NCBI GenBank assembly: GCA_016165875.1
Contig: JABBOT010000013.1
Span: 13,179,435 to 13,243,434, forward strand
DNA: 64,000 bases
Source of the DNA: Acanthopleura granulata
Lineage: Eukaryota > Mollusca > Polyplacophora > Chitonida > Chitonidae
Reading direction: 5' to 3'
Position 1 is the first letter of the stretch, and each line of letters begins with the position of its first letter. Positions 33,531 through 45,455 of the stretch are shown piece after piece. Below the pieces are notes generated by a model. It made no database searches. It was given only the letters and a program-made list of their open reading frames with translations, and was not told the DNA's origin. A program made the translations under genes and the position numbers.

Positions 33531-33837
33531 AGACAGAATAACTGCAGGCTATATGGCTTAATTATGTTCATGCATTAACCCGTGGATGAACAAGAGCCCA
33601 GTTATGCAGGAGCTGATATAGTCAGTAAGATTGTGTCAAGATAATCCACAAACAGGCACTTACACTTCGTTATTGAGATACGGTCCCTTATTTTTCCAGT
33701 ATTGCCAGCGGAACAAGCCCTACCTACTCATGCACCTCGAAATTTTTCACTACCAATAATACGATGCATTACATTCAGTTTCATGGTTTGAAAAAACAAG
33801 AGTGCCGTGGAAAATTAGCAATAAGACCCTTTGGCAA

Positions 33838-34002
33838 TTAAATGACGGTCAAGCTTTCCCACATCCATGTACGAAGCACCGATTTTCTTTCCCCAATATC
33901 AGAGGCGAGGTCAAAGCATATATGCCTGTACCGTGCTGGTGAGGCAAGGATGTGCTCGAAGTAAACTTCATGCACAACCACATAAATGGCCGTATACGCC
34001 AT
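33838..34002 (-). CDS. Unrecognised 54-codon open frame in a GC-richer island
   Basis: The frame runs from ATG at 34002 to TAA at 33838-33840. It begins MAYTAIYVVVHEVYFEHIL and ends WESLTVI. Its codons are less AT-rich than the surroundings and an upstream 'ggagagagggcggccaggcg' patch adds to a local GC rise. I do not recognise the peptide. It could be a decayed transposon or gene fragment, or a chance frame. No splice sites were firmly assigned. Confidence 0.15.
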   Translation of the reverse strand: MAYTAIYVVVHEVYFEHILASPARYRHICFDLASDIGERKSVLRTWMWESLTVI

Positions 34003-34079
34003 ATCCACCTTTCACACCGTGCCATCTTCATTGATTGTTTTCCGCCTGGCCGCCCTCTCTCCACTCCCACGTTACGTTC

Positions 34080-35868
34080 ATTACTGAGTACTGAGATATA
34101 ATCTCCGGAATAAAATATTACTGTTTAATATATAATACAATAATATCATAATTTTAAAGCATTTTATTTACAAATACTAATACATTTATACAAGGCCATA
34201 AAAATATAAGTATAAAACATCTGTATTGACTATAGTGTAGACCTAACTCTTACAAAGTTTCTATGTTAAAACACCTTAGGACATAGCTGGTAACAATGTT
34301 TCTATACCTGAACAGTAACAGTAGCCTATAAATGATTACTCTGTATCTTAACTCTGTATCCAAAAAATGATTACTACGTTTCTGCATTTATGAACTATGT
34401 AGTACATAAATGATTAAATATGTCAGCTGTAGGTAGACATATATCCAGAACATAGGTGTAATCATATTCATAAAATCAAAGGATCCCTGTCCAATTTAAC
34501 AGAAAACTAATGTCATGTTACTTCAACCACTCTGGTGAAATAAAAATCAGTGGAAAATTGATGCTTCGATTTCACTTCATGATAATTACTGATTATATCC
34601 TTATGTTCTATGTACAATCCACATATCAGGAATCATACTAGTGAAATAATTATTTGGTTTATACAAAGGGTTTAAAAGGTCGTATTCACAAAAGTTTCAG
34701 CAAAGTTCAAATATTGAATTTAATATGATATGCTGATAAAATGTACAATCTACAAATAGTGCGACATATGTGCTGATAAACATGTATGTACAAGCTACGT
34801 GACTGAAGCTTTGTGTAAAAATTACAAATGATGCGGGTGAAAGATTGTTCATCCCCTTCCATGCCCACTAATGTATCATACTTAAAAGGACAGACCACAT
34901 TTAAATAAAGTATTTATCATCTAAAAGGCAATTTCGTGCTGATTGCAAATGTGGTTTTCATTATTTTGGGCAGATTTTTTTACATCTAAAAAGAATCTGA
35001 GACATAAATGTGCTTCACCCTGTTCAATATAACGGTCTGAACAGCATGCATTTAGCAGCTATATCTTTATTTCCATTTTAATGCCAAATTATACTGAGGA
35101 CCATATTTAAAATCAGCATGAAACCATGTATTAGATGATGTGTAGTTTGTTTAAATGTGTTACGCTTTTTTTTGTTTTAATGAAATAAAACCCACTAAGT
35201 GTCCATTATTCTTCAAACAATTCATACAGGTCTGTGTTCCAATGGCCAAATGCCACCAAATTCATGCTCTGAATTTGCATAGTTGAGAGTCAGTGACATA
35301 AATATAGGACTTTGAATGTGCATGGCCATGTATATGTACAGGATGGATCTGTGCTCAGGAGTTCCTGGGAAGGAATTACAGCGAGTCACTGTAAGAAGAT
35401 GCCATTTGTGTTATTTGTATGAATGATCAATGAAAAATGCAAGAAAAATCTGATCTGTATACTGATGAAAGCTGTTTTCTTATTGGTCAGCAGTGGTCTG
35501 ACTGACTGTTCCTGGCTTACGTCAACAGGGGTCACCTTTTGTCCAGTCAATGAACAGACAGGGCCATAAATATGAAGTAAACAAATCTTGAATGTATTAC
35601 AATAGTATTATATCTTATCTTATTAGATATCTTTATATCTTTCATGCAAGTGTTGCATAAAGTTTTGAAGTTCAAATGGCACATTGTTTACTACTAGTAA
35701 GAGTTTATGAGTTGGCAAAACATAAAGATGAGTTAAATCAGAATCTAAAATAATGGGAACTTTGGGGGAAAAAAACTCGAATCTTTCCTTTATGCAGACA
35801 TAATTCAGTCTTTTTAGTCCTGCACACAGAGGAAAGCATGACAAGATGACGATCAAAGTCAAGTTTTC
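34080..35868. other. Gene-free AT-rich stretch
   Basis: No exon, tandem array or recognised element is visible in this 1.8 kb. Short frames show no splice context. Confidence 0.55.
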
Positions 35869-36350
35869 TTTAAAGGGAAAGGCAAAAATGAAGTTATGGT
35901 AAGCGAAAAGAGCATAAAACCCTTTATGTAAAAACACCTTTAATGACTTTTTAATATTCTCTGTCACCAAATTAAATGCAGTCAAATGTTTTGATGGTAT
36001 GGTAGGCTTTTTGGACCATATCGCTGATGTGCCTTACCAGTTATGTCACATCAACTTTTCTATGGTCTTAAAGCCAAAATTTAATGTCATATTAGCATTT
36101 TCATACACAGGCAAACAGGCGTACTCTTCACAAGAACCTTTTTGAGGGCTGAACAGAAAGGTGTTCAAAAAGTTGTGGAGAACCACCTTATCAATACAGT
36201 CCATAAAACCTGCCATACAATCAAATTATTCAACTGTTTAATTTGGTGAAAATAAAAATCTCAAAAATTGAGGGTAGTTATTTTCAGATACTGTTTTCTG
36301 TGGTTTTTTCACTCACCATAACTTCAGTTTTTTTCGTCTTTCAATTTACG
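35869..36350. repeat. Foldback element F1, copy 2
   Basis: The left arm 'tttaaagggaaaggcaaaaa' and 'gtcaaatgttttgatggtat' is matched in reverse by 'catacaatcaaattattcaa' and 'ttcactcaccataactt'. The layout and centre ('ttttctatggtcttaaagcc', 'cacaggcaaacaggcgtact') match the copy at 1309-1809, so both ends and loop belong to one family. Confidence 0.7.
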
Positions 36351-36542
36351 GAAAACTTGATACAAAATACATATAAGTCTTGCTTAATGCTTAAACCATT
36401 GGTCAGATGTAGTATTCATGGCTCACACAGACGGATGTCTGAACTTGATGATGAGAGATTAAAAAAAAATTGAAAAAAAAGATTCACAAGCTCAGGTGGA
36501 ATATTTGTGCACGCCTCTGTAAAAGTCTGCGATGCGAGCAAC

Positions 36543-39129
36543 TCAGCGGTAGTAAGCTGGTTTCATTTCGTAATCGTACGATCTTGTGGGCGGGGCCGGC
36601 GGGTTCTTTAACGCTTCCTCATAACACCGTTTGCCCATTTTCCAGAAGAGCACTCCCTGGACAAGCTGGAAAAACATGGCAATGACCGCGCAACCAAACG
36701 ACCACGACAGGAAGTTCTGATCTGGTCTGTACATCCAACGTCGAGACTCCTTAAAATGTCCAAAAACGGCCAGGGAGACTAAGCTTAACGCAGCTGAAAC
36801 AGGCAAAAAAATAGAAACAGACTGGTTGAGTGATTGAATGACTGGTTGATTGATTTCACTGACTGAATAGTTGACTGATTGCCTTGCTGGCCAGTGATTG
36901 GTTAAGCCAGTGCAACAATTTATTGTTATGTATTGCTGGTTGATCAACTGACTGGTTTATCGATGGCACTGCTGGTTGAGTAACCAGCTGGCTGGTTGCT
37001 TGCCTCCTTATTGCCAGGAAGGATTATTTGCTATGCTGCCTGATTAACTGATTTATGGAACTGAAGGCTTCCCACTGATTACTTGACCTAATGGAGAACC
37101 CACTAATTAACAGATTCATTGGTGAATTGCTTGATTGCTTCATTGACAGACTGGTAAAACCTGCTTCACTGTTTCTTTGCTCTAACCTCTCAGTGCTGCA
37201 TAAGCCCACACTAGTCACATCACTGAGTCACACCCTGGAAGCATCCCACCATATTATTTACATAGACATCCAGAAATACTGCTTTATTTATTTATTTATT
37301 CAACGGCAGTACAACCCTGTTCTAAAGAATTTCTGACACTTTTACGACCGGAGGAAACCATGCAAATCACCTGGAGTAAACTACCACTTTTTGGTGAGCA
37401 ACTGGCGAACTTTTAGGCTGTCACGTGTAAGGTACATGTATGTCAGATTGGTAGACGGTAAGTGGTCTCCAGGGAACTTCATGCAAGGTCGCACAAGAGA
37501 GCACCATCAACCACTATCTGCTAATGTGTAAAGCTTTTAGCAAGGAAACTTAGAAAGTGGAAAGGGAGGAGAGCAGCATTACAGGGGGAAACCAGGCTCC
37601 CACAACCATCCACAGCTTCATGGTAGACCTATCCACAAATCACCAAAGGATAATTACCCTAAATGATGTAACATTTCGTTTATGACTAACTTGCTTATTC
37701 CACCTATTTCTTAGAATTCTATTAACTTTGAAGAGTTTTTCTTGTTCGGTTTCTTTGGAAGGTTGGGTGATACTTTACTGAAAAAATGTGAGTTTCATGG
37801 CCAGAAATAATTTTTTATGACACCTATTTGCTGGTAAAGAGGCATTTTTTTTTTTTTTTTTTTTTTTGATGAAATTCTAGGTCATTGACAGTAAGCCAGC
37901 ATGAGCTGGACTTGAGCTTTCAGTAACCGCATCTGTGAAAATTCCACCCACCCCCAGAGTCATGTTGCTGGCCTAACATGGCATAAACCCTCAGCCCTGG
38001 AGGCCCCTCGGTTTTCTCACCTGATCCGAGGATAGCGACTGTGGCCAGATTTAGGAGGTTGTAATTCATGGAGGCGTGCAGACATCTTAACACCACGAGG
38101 AGAATGATGGTGAAGCATCCGATCTGGGCCAGGCACACCACACTCATCATCACTTCTACGGAAATGAACCATGCTGAAACCAAACAAAACGATGGATATA
38201 TCTGACTGGACAGATAATTTATATACCATGGTAAGTATGCAAAACCTATGGATGGTGCAAGCTGGTTTGGGGATTTGTAAAGTACAGGTTGCTGTCTTTG
38301 TGGTAACGTAGTTTTCACAATGAATATATGAGAAACAGTCAGCGACCCACATTTGCAGCCACCTTGACTTTACAACATTCGTTGGTTTTGAACTTTATAT
38401 GATGGGTCAAAAACAAAAAAGGAACCTGCACACAAAATTTCATCAAGATGAAGTGTGCTAATAAATGATATCTTCTTTCAAAACTGCACTGAAAAACTTG
38501 AATGAAATATTGTACTAAATTTGAAAATATATTAAATGTACATTTCTATTCTCTAATATATATATGTATACATTTAATGGAAAATATGTCCATTAATTGG
38601 ACTTAAAGCTTTAAAAGAAAACCCACTTCTGACATTCACTGTTAATTATTTAATAATTAATGTCAGGCATAGTTTAGCAACCGAAGTGTCTGTATATAGA
38701 TATATAAATAGGTCAATTAACCTAACAAGGCTTCTTCTTAAGACTTCACAAAATGTTCACTGCATATATTAATAAAGTAAAGATGTTTATAGTAACTTTC
38801 CGAATATATATATATATATATGATATTATAAAGGAATATCATACATGTATAAATGTATATATATACTTACGTGGAGAAAGGTATTCCCACATATCGCGAA
38901 TATCCTGCGAGAAAATGTACCAGCAACCAATCCAGCGCCTGCCTTTGAAGTCAGCCGGAAACGTGTAGTCGTTGAAACAAAACTCCCAAAGTCCACATTT
39001 CACGAACGGATTATCTGCTGCTTCGAAAGACTGGACCCAGTTCGGACTGGCGTAAGCTAACAACAAGAAAACCATACCCAAAAGCGTCACCACCAGGGCA
39101 GGTACCGTCATACCTGTTTCGGCGGCCAT
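36543..39129 (-). CDS. Claudin/PMP22-like four-TM protein D
   Basis: Exons are 39129-38871, 38173-38021 and 36793-36543, with two phase-1 GT-AG introns, giving 220 residues. The ATG is at 39129; the codon three positions further upstream is TTG, not ATG. TM1 precedes ASPNWVQ, CGLW-x2-C and WIGCWYIF. Exon 2 begins PWF and codes TM2. Exon 3 has TM3, a loop with RWMYRPDQNFLSWSF, TM4 and a tail of about 35 residues with PPAPP and several Tyr, ending KPAYYR. The loop lacks the Pro of the WMP motif seen in B, C and E. The TISU-like context is CAAAATGGCCGC. Upstream lie CAGGTG and TTGGACGAGTCCAA. Assignment to the claudin/PMP22 superfamily is by topology and the GLW-C-C signature. Confidence 0.87.
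36810..37150 (+). repeat. Diffuse (gactggttgattga)n repeats in gene D intron 2
   Basis: Repeated 'gactggttgattgatt', 'gctggttgagtaaccagc' and similar words occur over about 330 bp, beginning only some 25 bp upstream of the exon 3 acceptor. They are less regular than the arrays in genes A and C. Confidence 0.55.
37640..37890. repeat. Element M3, copy with both ends (gene D intron 2)
   Basis: The left end 'attaccctaaatgatgtaac' and 'atttcgtttatgac' is matched in reverse by 'gatgaaattctaggtcattg' and 'acagtaa' at about 37868-37893. A T23 run precedes the right end. This is the only M3 copy in which both terminal repeats are evident. Confidence 0.55.
37890..37945 (-). repeat. SINE fragment (gene D intron 2)
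   Basis: Only 'agccagcatgagctggactt' and 'gagctttcagtaaccgcat' of the SINE 5' half is present, next to the M3 right end and about 75 bp from the exon 2 donor. Gene-sense orientation. Confidence 0.55.
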
Positions 39130-39194
39130 TTTGGACAAGCGTTACTTTACCTGGCTGCCTTATTACAGGTGACAAAATTTTGGACGAGTCCAAT
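39118..39194 (-). promoter_or_regulatory. Gene D start context and shared promoter element
   Basis: The start context CAAAATGGCCGC is one or two bases from the TISU consensus. CACCTG lies about 37 bp upstream (near 39166). TTGGACGAGTCCAA lies at 39180-39193, about 50 bp upstream, and is an inverted repeat TTGGAC-GA-GTCCAA. Confidence 0.4.
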
Positions 39195-39199
39195 GCGCC

Positions 39200-39737
39200 G
39201 GATTGGGTCGACGCCGGGGGGTGTCAGATGTGGTGGCATATTTTGTCAGCGTGCGTGACCTCATTCGTTTAGCGTGGGGATATGACTAACCTGTGCAGTA
39301 TTTACATGGCCTAACTAGGCCAATGTCCTTCACTAAAGATCAGTCCAACACCTGTGTCACCTTGAGTGATGTATTTTTTGTTAGCTGCATACATGTATCG
39401 AAAGTTTTTATTGTATGTATTACAAGTGTAAATTAAATTTTTCACAAAAGAAAATTATACAGGCTGCAATTGTTTTGTTAAAATCTGTTTTACACCTTAA
39501 AATATCTCAGTTTGATGGAGGGTAAAATTCAGATCGGGCGGTATCTGGTTCCATTACACAAAAGGTAAATTACATTGTAAATACCCATTCAAATACAAAG
39601 CCTACTGTTAGGTATATTTGTCATGTTCTGAACTTGAAAACCATATCTTACCCGTCAAATCAATGTATGTTATAAAGTAATGCTAATGTTTCTTTGTGCG
39701 CTAGTTCCAACTGGATATTTTAAATGTGCACATTTTT
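39200..39737. other. Gene-free stretch upstream of gene D
   Basis: No exon was recognised. It runs into the first degenerate unit of the 77-bp array. Confidence 0.5.
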
Positions 39738-42700
39738 GTGTACTTTGTTACCAAATTCCCCTTTGTGGAGAACACCTAAAGTTTCCATCAAGCTATCCAT
39801 CCATGTAAGCTACACCATACTTTGTTACCAAATTCCTCTTTGTGGAAAGCACCTAAAGTTTCCATCAAGCTATCCATCCATGTAAGCTACACCATACTTT
39901 GTTACCAAATTCCTCTTTGTGGAGAACACCTAAAGTTTCCATCAAGCTATCCATCCATGTAAGCTATACCATACTTTTTTACCAAATGCCCCCTTTGTGG
40001 AGAACACCTAAAGTTTCCATCAAGCTATCCATCCATGTAAGTTATACCGTAGTTTGTTACCAAATTCCTCTTTGTGGAGAACACCTAAAGTTTCCATCAA
40101 GCTGTCCATCCATGTAAGCTACACCATACTTTGTTACCAAATTCCTCTTTGTGGAGAGCACCTAAAGTTTCCATCAACCTATCCATCCATGTAAGCTACA
40201 CCATACTTTTTTACCAAATGCCCCCTTTGTGGAGAACACCAAAAGTTTCCATCAAGCTATCCATCCATGTAAGCTACACCATACTTTGTTACCAAATTCC
40301 TCTTTGTGGAGAACACCTAAAGTTTCCATCAAGCTATCCATCCATGTAAGCTATACCATACTTTGTTACCAAATTCCTCTTTGTGGAGAACACCTAAAGT
40401 TTCCACCAGGCTATCCATCCATGTAAGCTACACCATACTTTTTTACCAAATGCCCCCTTTGTGGAGAACACCAAAAGTTTCCATCAAGCTATCCATCCAT
40501 GTAAGCTACACCATACTTTGTTACCAAATTCCTCTTTGTGGAGAACACCTAAAGTTTCCATCAAGCTGTCCATCCATGTAAGCGACACCATACTTTGTTA
40601 CCAAATTCCTCTTTGTGGAGAACACCTAAAGTTTCCATCAAGCTATCCATCCATGTAAGCTACACCATACTTTGTTACCAAATGCCCCCTTTGTGGAGAA
40701 CACCTAAAGTTTCCACCAGGCTATCCATCCATGTAAGCTACACCATACTTTTTTACCAAAGGCCCCCTTTGTGGAGAACACCTAAAGTTTCCATCAAGCT
40801 ATCCATCCATGTAAGCTATACCATACTTTGTTACCAAATTCCCCTTTGTGGAGAACACCTAAAGTTACCATCAAGCTATCCATCCATGTAAGCTACACCA
40901 TACTTTGTTACCAAATGCCCCCTTTGTGGAGAACACCTAAAGTTTCCATCAAGCTATCCATCCATGTAAGCTACACCGTACTTTGTTACCAAATGCCCCC
41001 TTTGTGGAGAACACCTAACGTTTCCACCAGGCTATCCATCCATGTAAGCTACACCATACTTTGCTACCAAATTCCTCTTTGTGGAGAACACCTAAAGTTT
41101 CCATCAAGCTATCCATCCATGTAAGCTACAACGTACTTTGTTACCAAATGCCCCCTTTGTAGAGAACACCAAAAGTTTCCATCAAGCTATCCATCCATGT
41201 AAGCTATACCGTACTTTGTTACCAAATTCCTCTTTGTGGAGAACACCTCAAGTTTCCATCAAGCTATCCATCCATGTAAGCTACACCATACTTTGTTACC
41301 AAATTCCTCTTTGTGGAGAACACCTAAAGTTTCCATCAAGCTATCCATCCATGTAAGCTACACCATACTTTGTTACCAAATTCCTCTTTGTGGAGAACAC
41401 CTAAAGTTTCCATCAAGCTATCCATCCATGTAAGCTACACCGTACTTTGTTACCAAATTCCTCTTTGTGGAGAACACCTAAAGTTTCCATGAAGCTATCC
41501 ATCCATGTAGGCTACACCGTACTTTGTTACCAATTGCCCCCTTCGTGGAGAGCACCTAAAGTTTCCATCAAGCTATCCATCCATGTAAGCTATACCGTAC
41601 TTTGTTACCAAATTCCTCTTTGTGGAGAACACCTAAAGTTTCCATCAAGCTATCCATCCATGTACGCTATACCATACTTTTTTACCAAATGCCCTCTTTG
41701 TGGAGAACACCTAAAGTTTCCATCAAGCTATCCATCCATGTACGCTATACCATACTTTTTTACCAAATGCCCTCTTTGTGGAGAACACCAAAAGTTTCCA
41801 CCAGGCTATCCATCCATGTAAGCTACACCATACTTTTTTACCAAATGCCCCCTTCGTGGAGAGCACCTAAAGTTTCCATCAAGCTATCCATCCATGTAAG
41901 CTACACCATACTTTGTTACCAAATTCCTCTTTGTGGAGAACACCTAAAGTTTCCATCAAGCTATCCATCCATGTAAGCTATACCGTACTTTGTTACCAAA
42001 TTCCTCTTTGTGGAGAACACCTAAAGTTACCATCAAGCTATCCATCCATGTGAGCTATACCGTACTTTGTTACCAAATTCCTCTTTGTGGAGAACACCTA
42101 AAGTTTCCATCAAGCTATCCATCCATGTAAGCTACACCATACTTTTTTACCAAATGCCCCCTTCGTGGAGAGCACCTAAAGTTTCCATCAAGCTATCCAT
42201 CCATGTGAGCTATACCGTACTTTGTTACCAAATTCCCCTTTGTGGAGAACACCTAAAGTTTCCACCAGGCTATCCATCCATGTAAGCTACACCATACTTT
42301 TTTACCAAATTCCTCTTTGTGGAGAACACCTAAAGTTTCCATCAAGCTATCCATCCATGTGAGCTATACCGTACTTTGTTACCAAATTCCTCTTTGTGGA
42401 GAACACCTAAAGTTTCCATCAAGCTATCCATCCATGTAAGCTACACCATACTTTTTTACCAAATGCCCCCTTCGTGGAGAGCACCTAAAGTTTCCATCAA
42501 GCTATCCATCCATGTGAGCTACACCATACTTTTTTACCAAATTCCTCTTTGTGGAGAACACCTAAAGTTTCCATCAAGCTATCCATCCATGTGAGCTATA
42601 CCGTACTTTGTTACCAAATTCCCCTTTGTGGAGAACACCTAAAGTTTCCATCAAGCTATCCATCCATGTAAGCTACACCGTACTTTGTTACCAAATGCCC

Positions 42701-43376
42701 CCTTCGTGGAGAGCACCTAAAGTTTCCATCAAGCTATCCATCCACGTAAGCTATACCGTACTTTGTTACCAAATTCCTCTTTGTGGAGAACACCTAAAGT
42801 TTCCACCAGGCTATCCATCCATGTAAGCTACACCATACTTTGTTACCAAATTCCTCTTTGTGGAGAGCACCTAAAGTTTCCATCAAGCTATCCATCCATG
42901 TAAGCTATACCGTACTTTGTTACCAAATTCCCCTTTGTGGAGAACACCTAAAGTTTCCACCAGGCTATCCATCCATGTAAGCTACACTATACTTTGTTAC
43001 CAAATTCCTCTTTGTGGAGAACACCTAAAGTTTCCATCAAGCTATCCATCCATGTAAGCTACACCATACTTTTTTACCAAATGCCCCCTTCGTGGAGAGC
43101 ACCTAAAGTTTCCATCAAGCTATCCATCCATGTAAGCTACACCATACTTTGTTACCAAATTCCTCTTTGTGGAGAACACCTAAAGTTTCCACCAGGCTAT
43201 CCATCCATGCAAGCTACACCATACTTTGTTACCAAATTCCTCTTTGTGGAGAACACCAAAAGTTTCCACCAGGCTATCCATCCATGTAAGCTATACCGTA
43301 CTTTGTTACCAAATTCCCCTTTGTGGAGAACACCTAAAGTTTCCATCAAGCTATCCATCCATGTAAGCTACACCAT
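39738..43376 (+). repeat. 77-bp satellite array, about 47 copies (3.6 kb)
   Basis: The unit is 'tactttgttaccaaattcct' 'ctttgtggagaacacctaaa' 'gtttccatcaagctatccat' 'ccatgtaagctacacca', 77 bp. A 78-bp variant has 'tttttaccaaatgcccc'. Variants recur every 232 bp (77+77+78) in the first part and at 232, 309 or 386 bp later, so there is a trimer/tetramer higher-order organisation. Many 65-176-codon frames arise because 232 bp shifts frame; none looks like a protein. Confidence 0.97.
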
Positions 43377-43506
43377 ACTTGAGATCTTCCTCAGACTTGA
43401 AATCTTCTTCAGACTTGAAATCTTCTTCAGACTTGAAATCTTCTTCAGACTTGAAATCTTCCTCAGACTTGAAATCTTCTTCAGACTTGAAATCTTCTTC
43501 AGACTT
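43377..43506 (+). repeat. 18-bp minisatellite, seven copies
   Basis: The unit ACTTGAAATCTTCTTCAG is repeated seven times without interruption. It starts exactly where the last 77-bp unit ends ('caccatacttgag'). It stays in one frame (LEIFFR repeats) but is bounded by non-coding DNA. Confidence 0.95.
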
Positions 43507-43552
43507 GCTGATATACTAATTTAGGTTTCTGACATAGAGCTATAGCTGCTGT

Positions 43553-43800
43553 ATTTATTTATTTATTTATTTCATTGGTGTTTTTAACTCCTTACTCAAG
43601 AATGTTTCACTTATACAATGGTATTATGGGAGGAAACCGGGCAGAGCCTGGGGTAAACCCACAACCATCTGCAGGTTGCTGGCAGACCTTAGCACGTGTG
43701 ACCGGACAGGAAGCCAGCATGAGCTGCACTTGAACTCACAGCAACCATGTTGGTAAGAGGCTACTGTTTCATTACTCTGCACTAGTGCACTAACCAAAAT
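43553..43800 (-). repeat. tRNA-derived SINE
   Basis: The tail (TTTA)5 is followed by 'ttcattggtgtttttaactc', the body with 'ctgcaggttgctggcagacc', and the 5' part to 'gcactagtgcactaacc'. The final head bases are lost. Confidence 0.85.
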
Positions 43801-44079
43801 TTCAACGGGCACTGCACGTTGCCCACGAGGGTGACTGGATTATAAGACTAAAGTGTTGATTTTTTGACGCCATGCATGGGATATGTAATGATAAACCAAG
43901 TGTGGTCATATTTAGCTGATTTTTCCCGATGTCCATTGTTTTCCATACTGGGGTTTATCCTTTATTATGTTAACTTCCTTGGACTTTGACGTTGTGTTTT
44001 AATATTAATCTGGCTATATCTATATGTACTCTCCCATCATAACTGGCCGTTTTCAGTGTCTATGTATTAATACTGCTGC

Positions 44080-44800
44080 CTCACTGGAACACCCTTCTGA
44101 ACTGGGACAGGATATGCAGTCACACCTCTGACACCACACATAACAATGGTCAACGTCACTTCAGCTATTATTTTGTCACTGTAATGTACTGTCTCCTTGT
44201 AGCAAGGTGGTTCTAGTGCTGGCTCACTGGAACACCCTTCTGAAGACACCACACATAACAGTGCTCAACATCACTTTAACCATTGTTTTGTCACTCCAAG
44301 GCACTGCCTCCTTCTAGCAGGGTGGTTCTAGTGCTGGCTCACTGGAACACCCTTGTGAAGACACCACACATAACAATGGTCAACATCACTTTAACCATTG
44401 TTTAGTCACTCCAAGGCACTGTCTCCTTGTAGCAGGGTGGTTCTTGTGTTGGCTCACTGGAACATCCTTCTGAAGACATGACACATAACAGCACTCAACA
44501 TCACTTTAACCATTGTTTAGTCACTCCAAGGCACTGTCTCCTTGTGGCAGGGTGGTTCTTGTGTTGGCTCACTGGAACATCCTTCTGAAGACGCGACACA
44601 TAACAGCGCTCAACATCACTTTAACCATTGTTTTATCACTCTAAGGCACTGTCTCCTTGTGGCAGGGTGGTTCTTGTGTTGGCTCACTGGAACATCCTTC
44701 TGAAGACATGACACATAACAGCACTCAACATCACTTTAACCATTGTTTTGTCACTCTAAGGCACTGTCTCCTTGTAGCAGGGTGGTTTCAGTGCTGACAC
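44080..44800 (+). repeat. 115-bp tandem repeat, about six copies
   Basis: Units start at 'ggctcactggaacacccttc'-like words at 44221, 44336, 44451, 44566 and 44681, an exact 115-bp period. A first, longer, diverged unit begins near 44080. Each unit includes 'acacataacag', 'catcactttaaccattgttt' and 'aaggcactgtctccttgt'. Confidence 0.93.
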
Positions 44801-44828
44801 GATATTTCTTGTGCATGCTGCCTGAATT

Positions 44829-45185
44829 GGGGGCTGTTTCTCAATCTGGTCATGATATACTTATAGGCCTTGTCATGATGACGTTGCATATAGATGGCAT
44901 ATACTGCCTTGGTGCATGTGATTGGCATGATGCTAAACACCGTGTGCATGAGCAGATGCACCGCCTCCCAGACCTGTTTCACACAGCGATTTTGGACTTC
45001 AGCCTAAAAATTGTAATCCCAATTAACTATGAAATACATGCATCACATTGGTAAAAGTTTGACCACTGATTCTATGCTGTCATTTCAGCCAAGATTGAGT
45101 ATCCAGCAGCAAATATTGTGTTTTCTTATAAAGATTTAAGTTTTGAGGATTTTTCAGCGAAAAATCACTTTGTGAAACAGGCCCC
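44829..45185. repeat. MITE family M2, 357-bp copy
   Basis: The left end GGGGGCTGTTTCTCAATCTG is inverted relative to the right end 'cactttgtgaaacaggcccc'. The interior includes 'gatggcatatactgccttgg', also found in the 127-bp copy at 50098-50224. Confidence 0.7.
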
Positions 45186-45214
45186 TTCTATGTCATGATA
45201 TTACACAAAGATTC

Positions 45215-45455
45215 AACATTAGGAGTACCCGAAGCCTCCCACCAATGCGGTCGCTGTGAGTTCAAGTCCAGCTCATGCTGGCTTCCTCTCTGGTCATATG
45301 TGGGAAGGTCTACCAGCAATCTGCGGATGATCGTGGGTTTCGCCCGGGCTCTGCCCGGTTTCATCCCACCATAACGCTGGCCGCCGTCGTATAAGTGAAA
45401 TAATCTTAAGAACGGCATAAAACTCCAATCAAATAAATAAATAAATAAATCAATA
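45215..45455 (+). repeat. tRNA-derived SINE, young-looking copy
   Basis: It starts after the box-A region ('ggagtacccgaagcctccca'), keeps 'gtcgctgtgagttcaagtcc' and a well-conserved body, and ends 'ccaatcaaataaataaataa'. It has few differences from the inferred consensus. Confidence 0.88.

Noticed and set aside
39130..39138. Upstream start for gene D giving MSKMAAE
   Set aside because: The codon at 39136-39138 is TTG on the minus strand; the real ATG is at 39129.
39899..43524. Many 65-176-codon frames with LSIHVSYT / LWRTPKVS repeats
   Set aside because: They are translations of the 77-bp satellite. The period is not a multiple of three, so frames break and restart every few units; no protein is implied.
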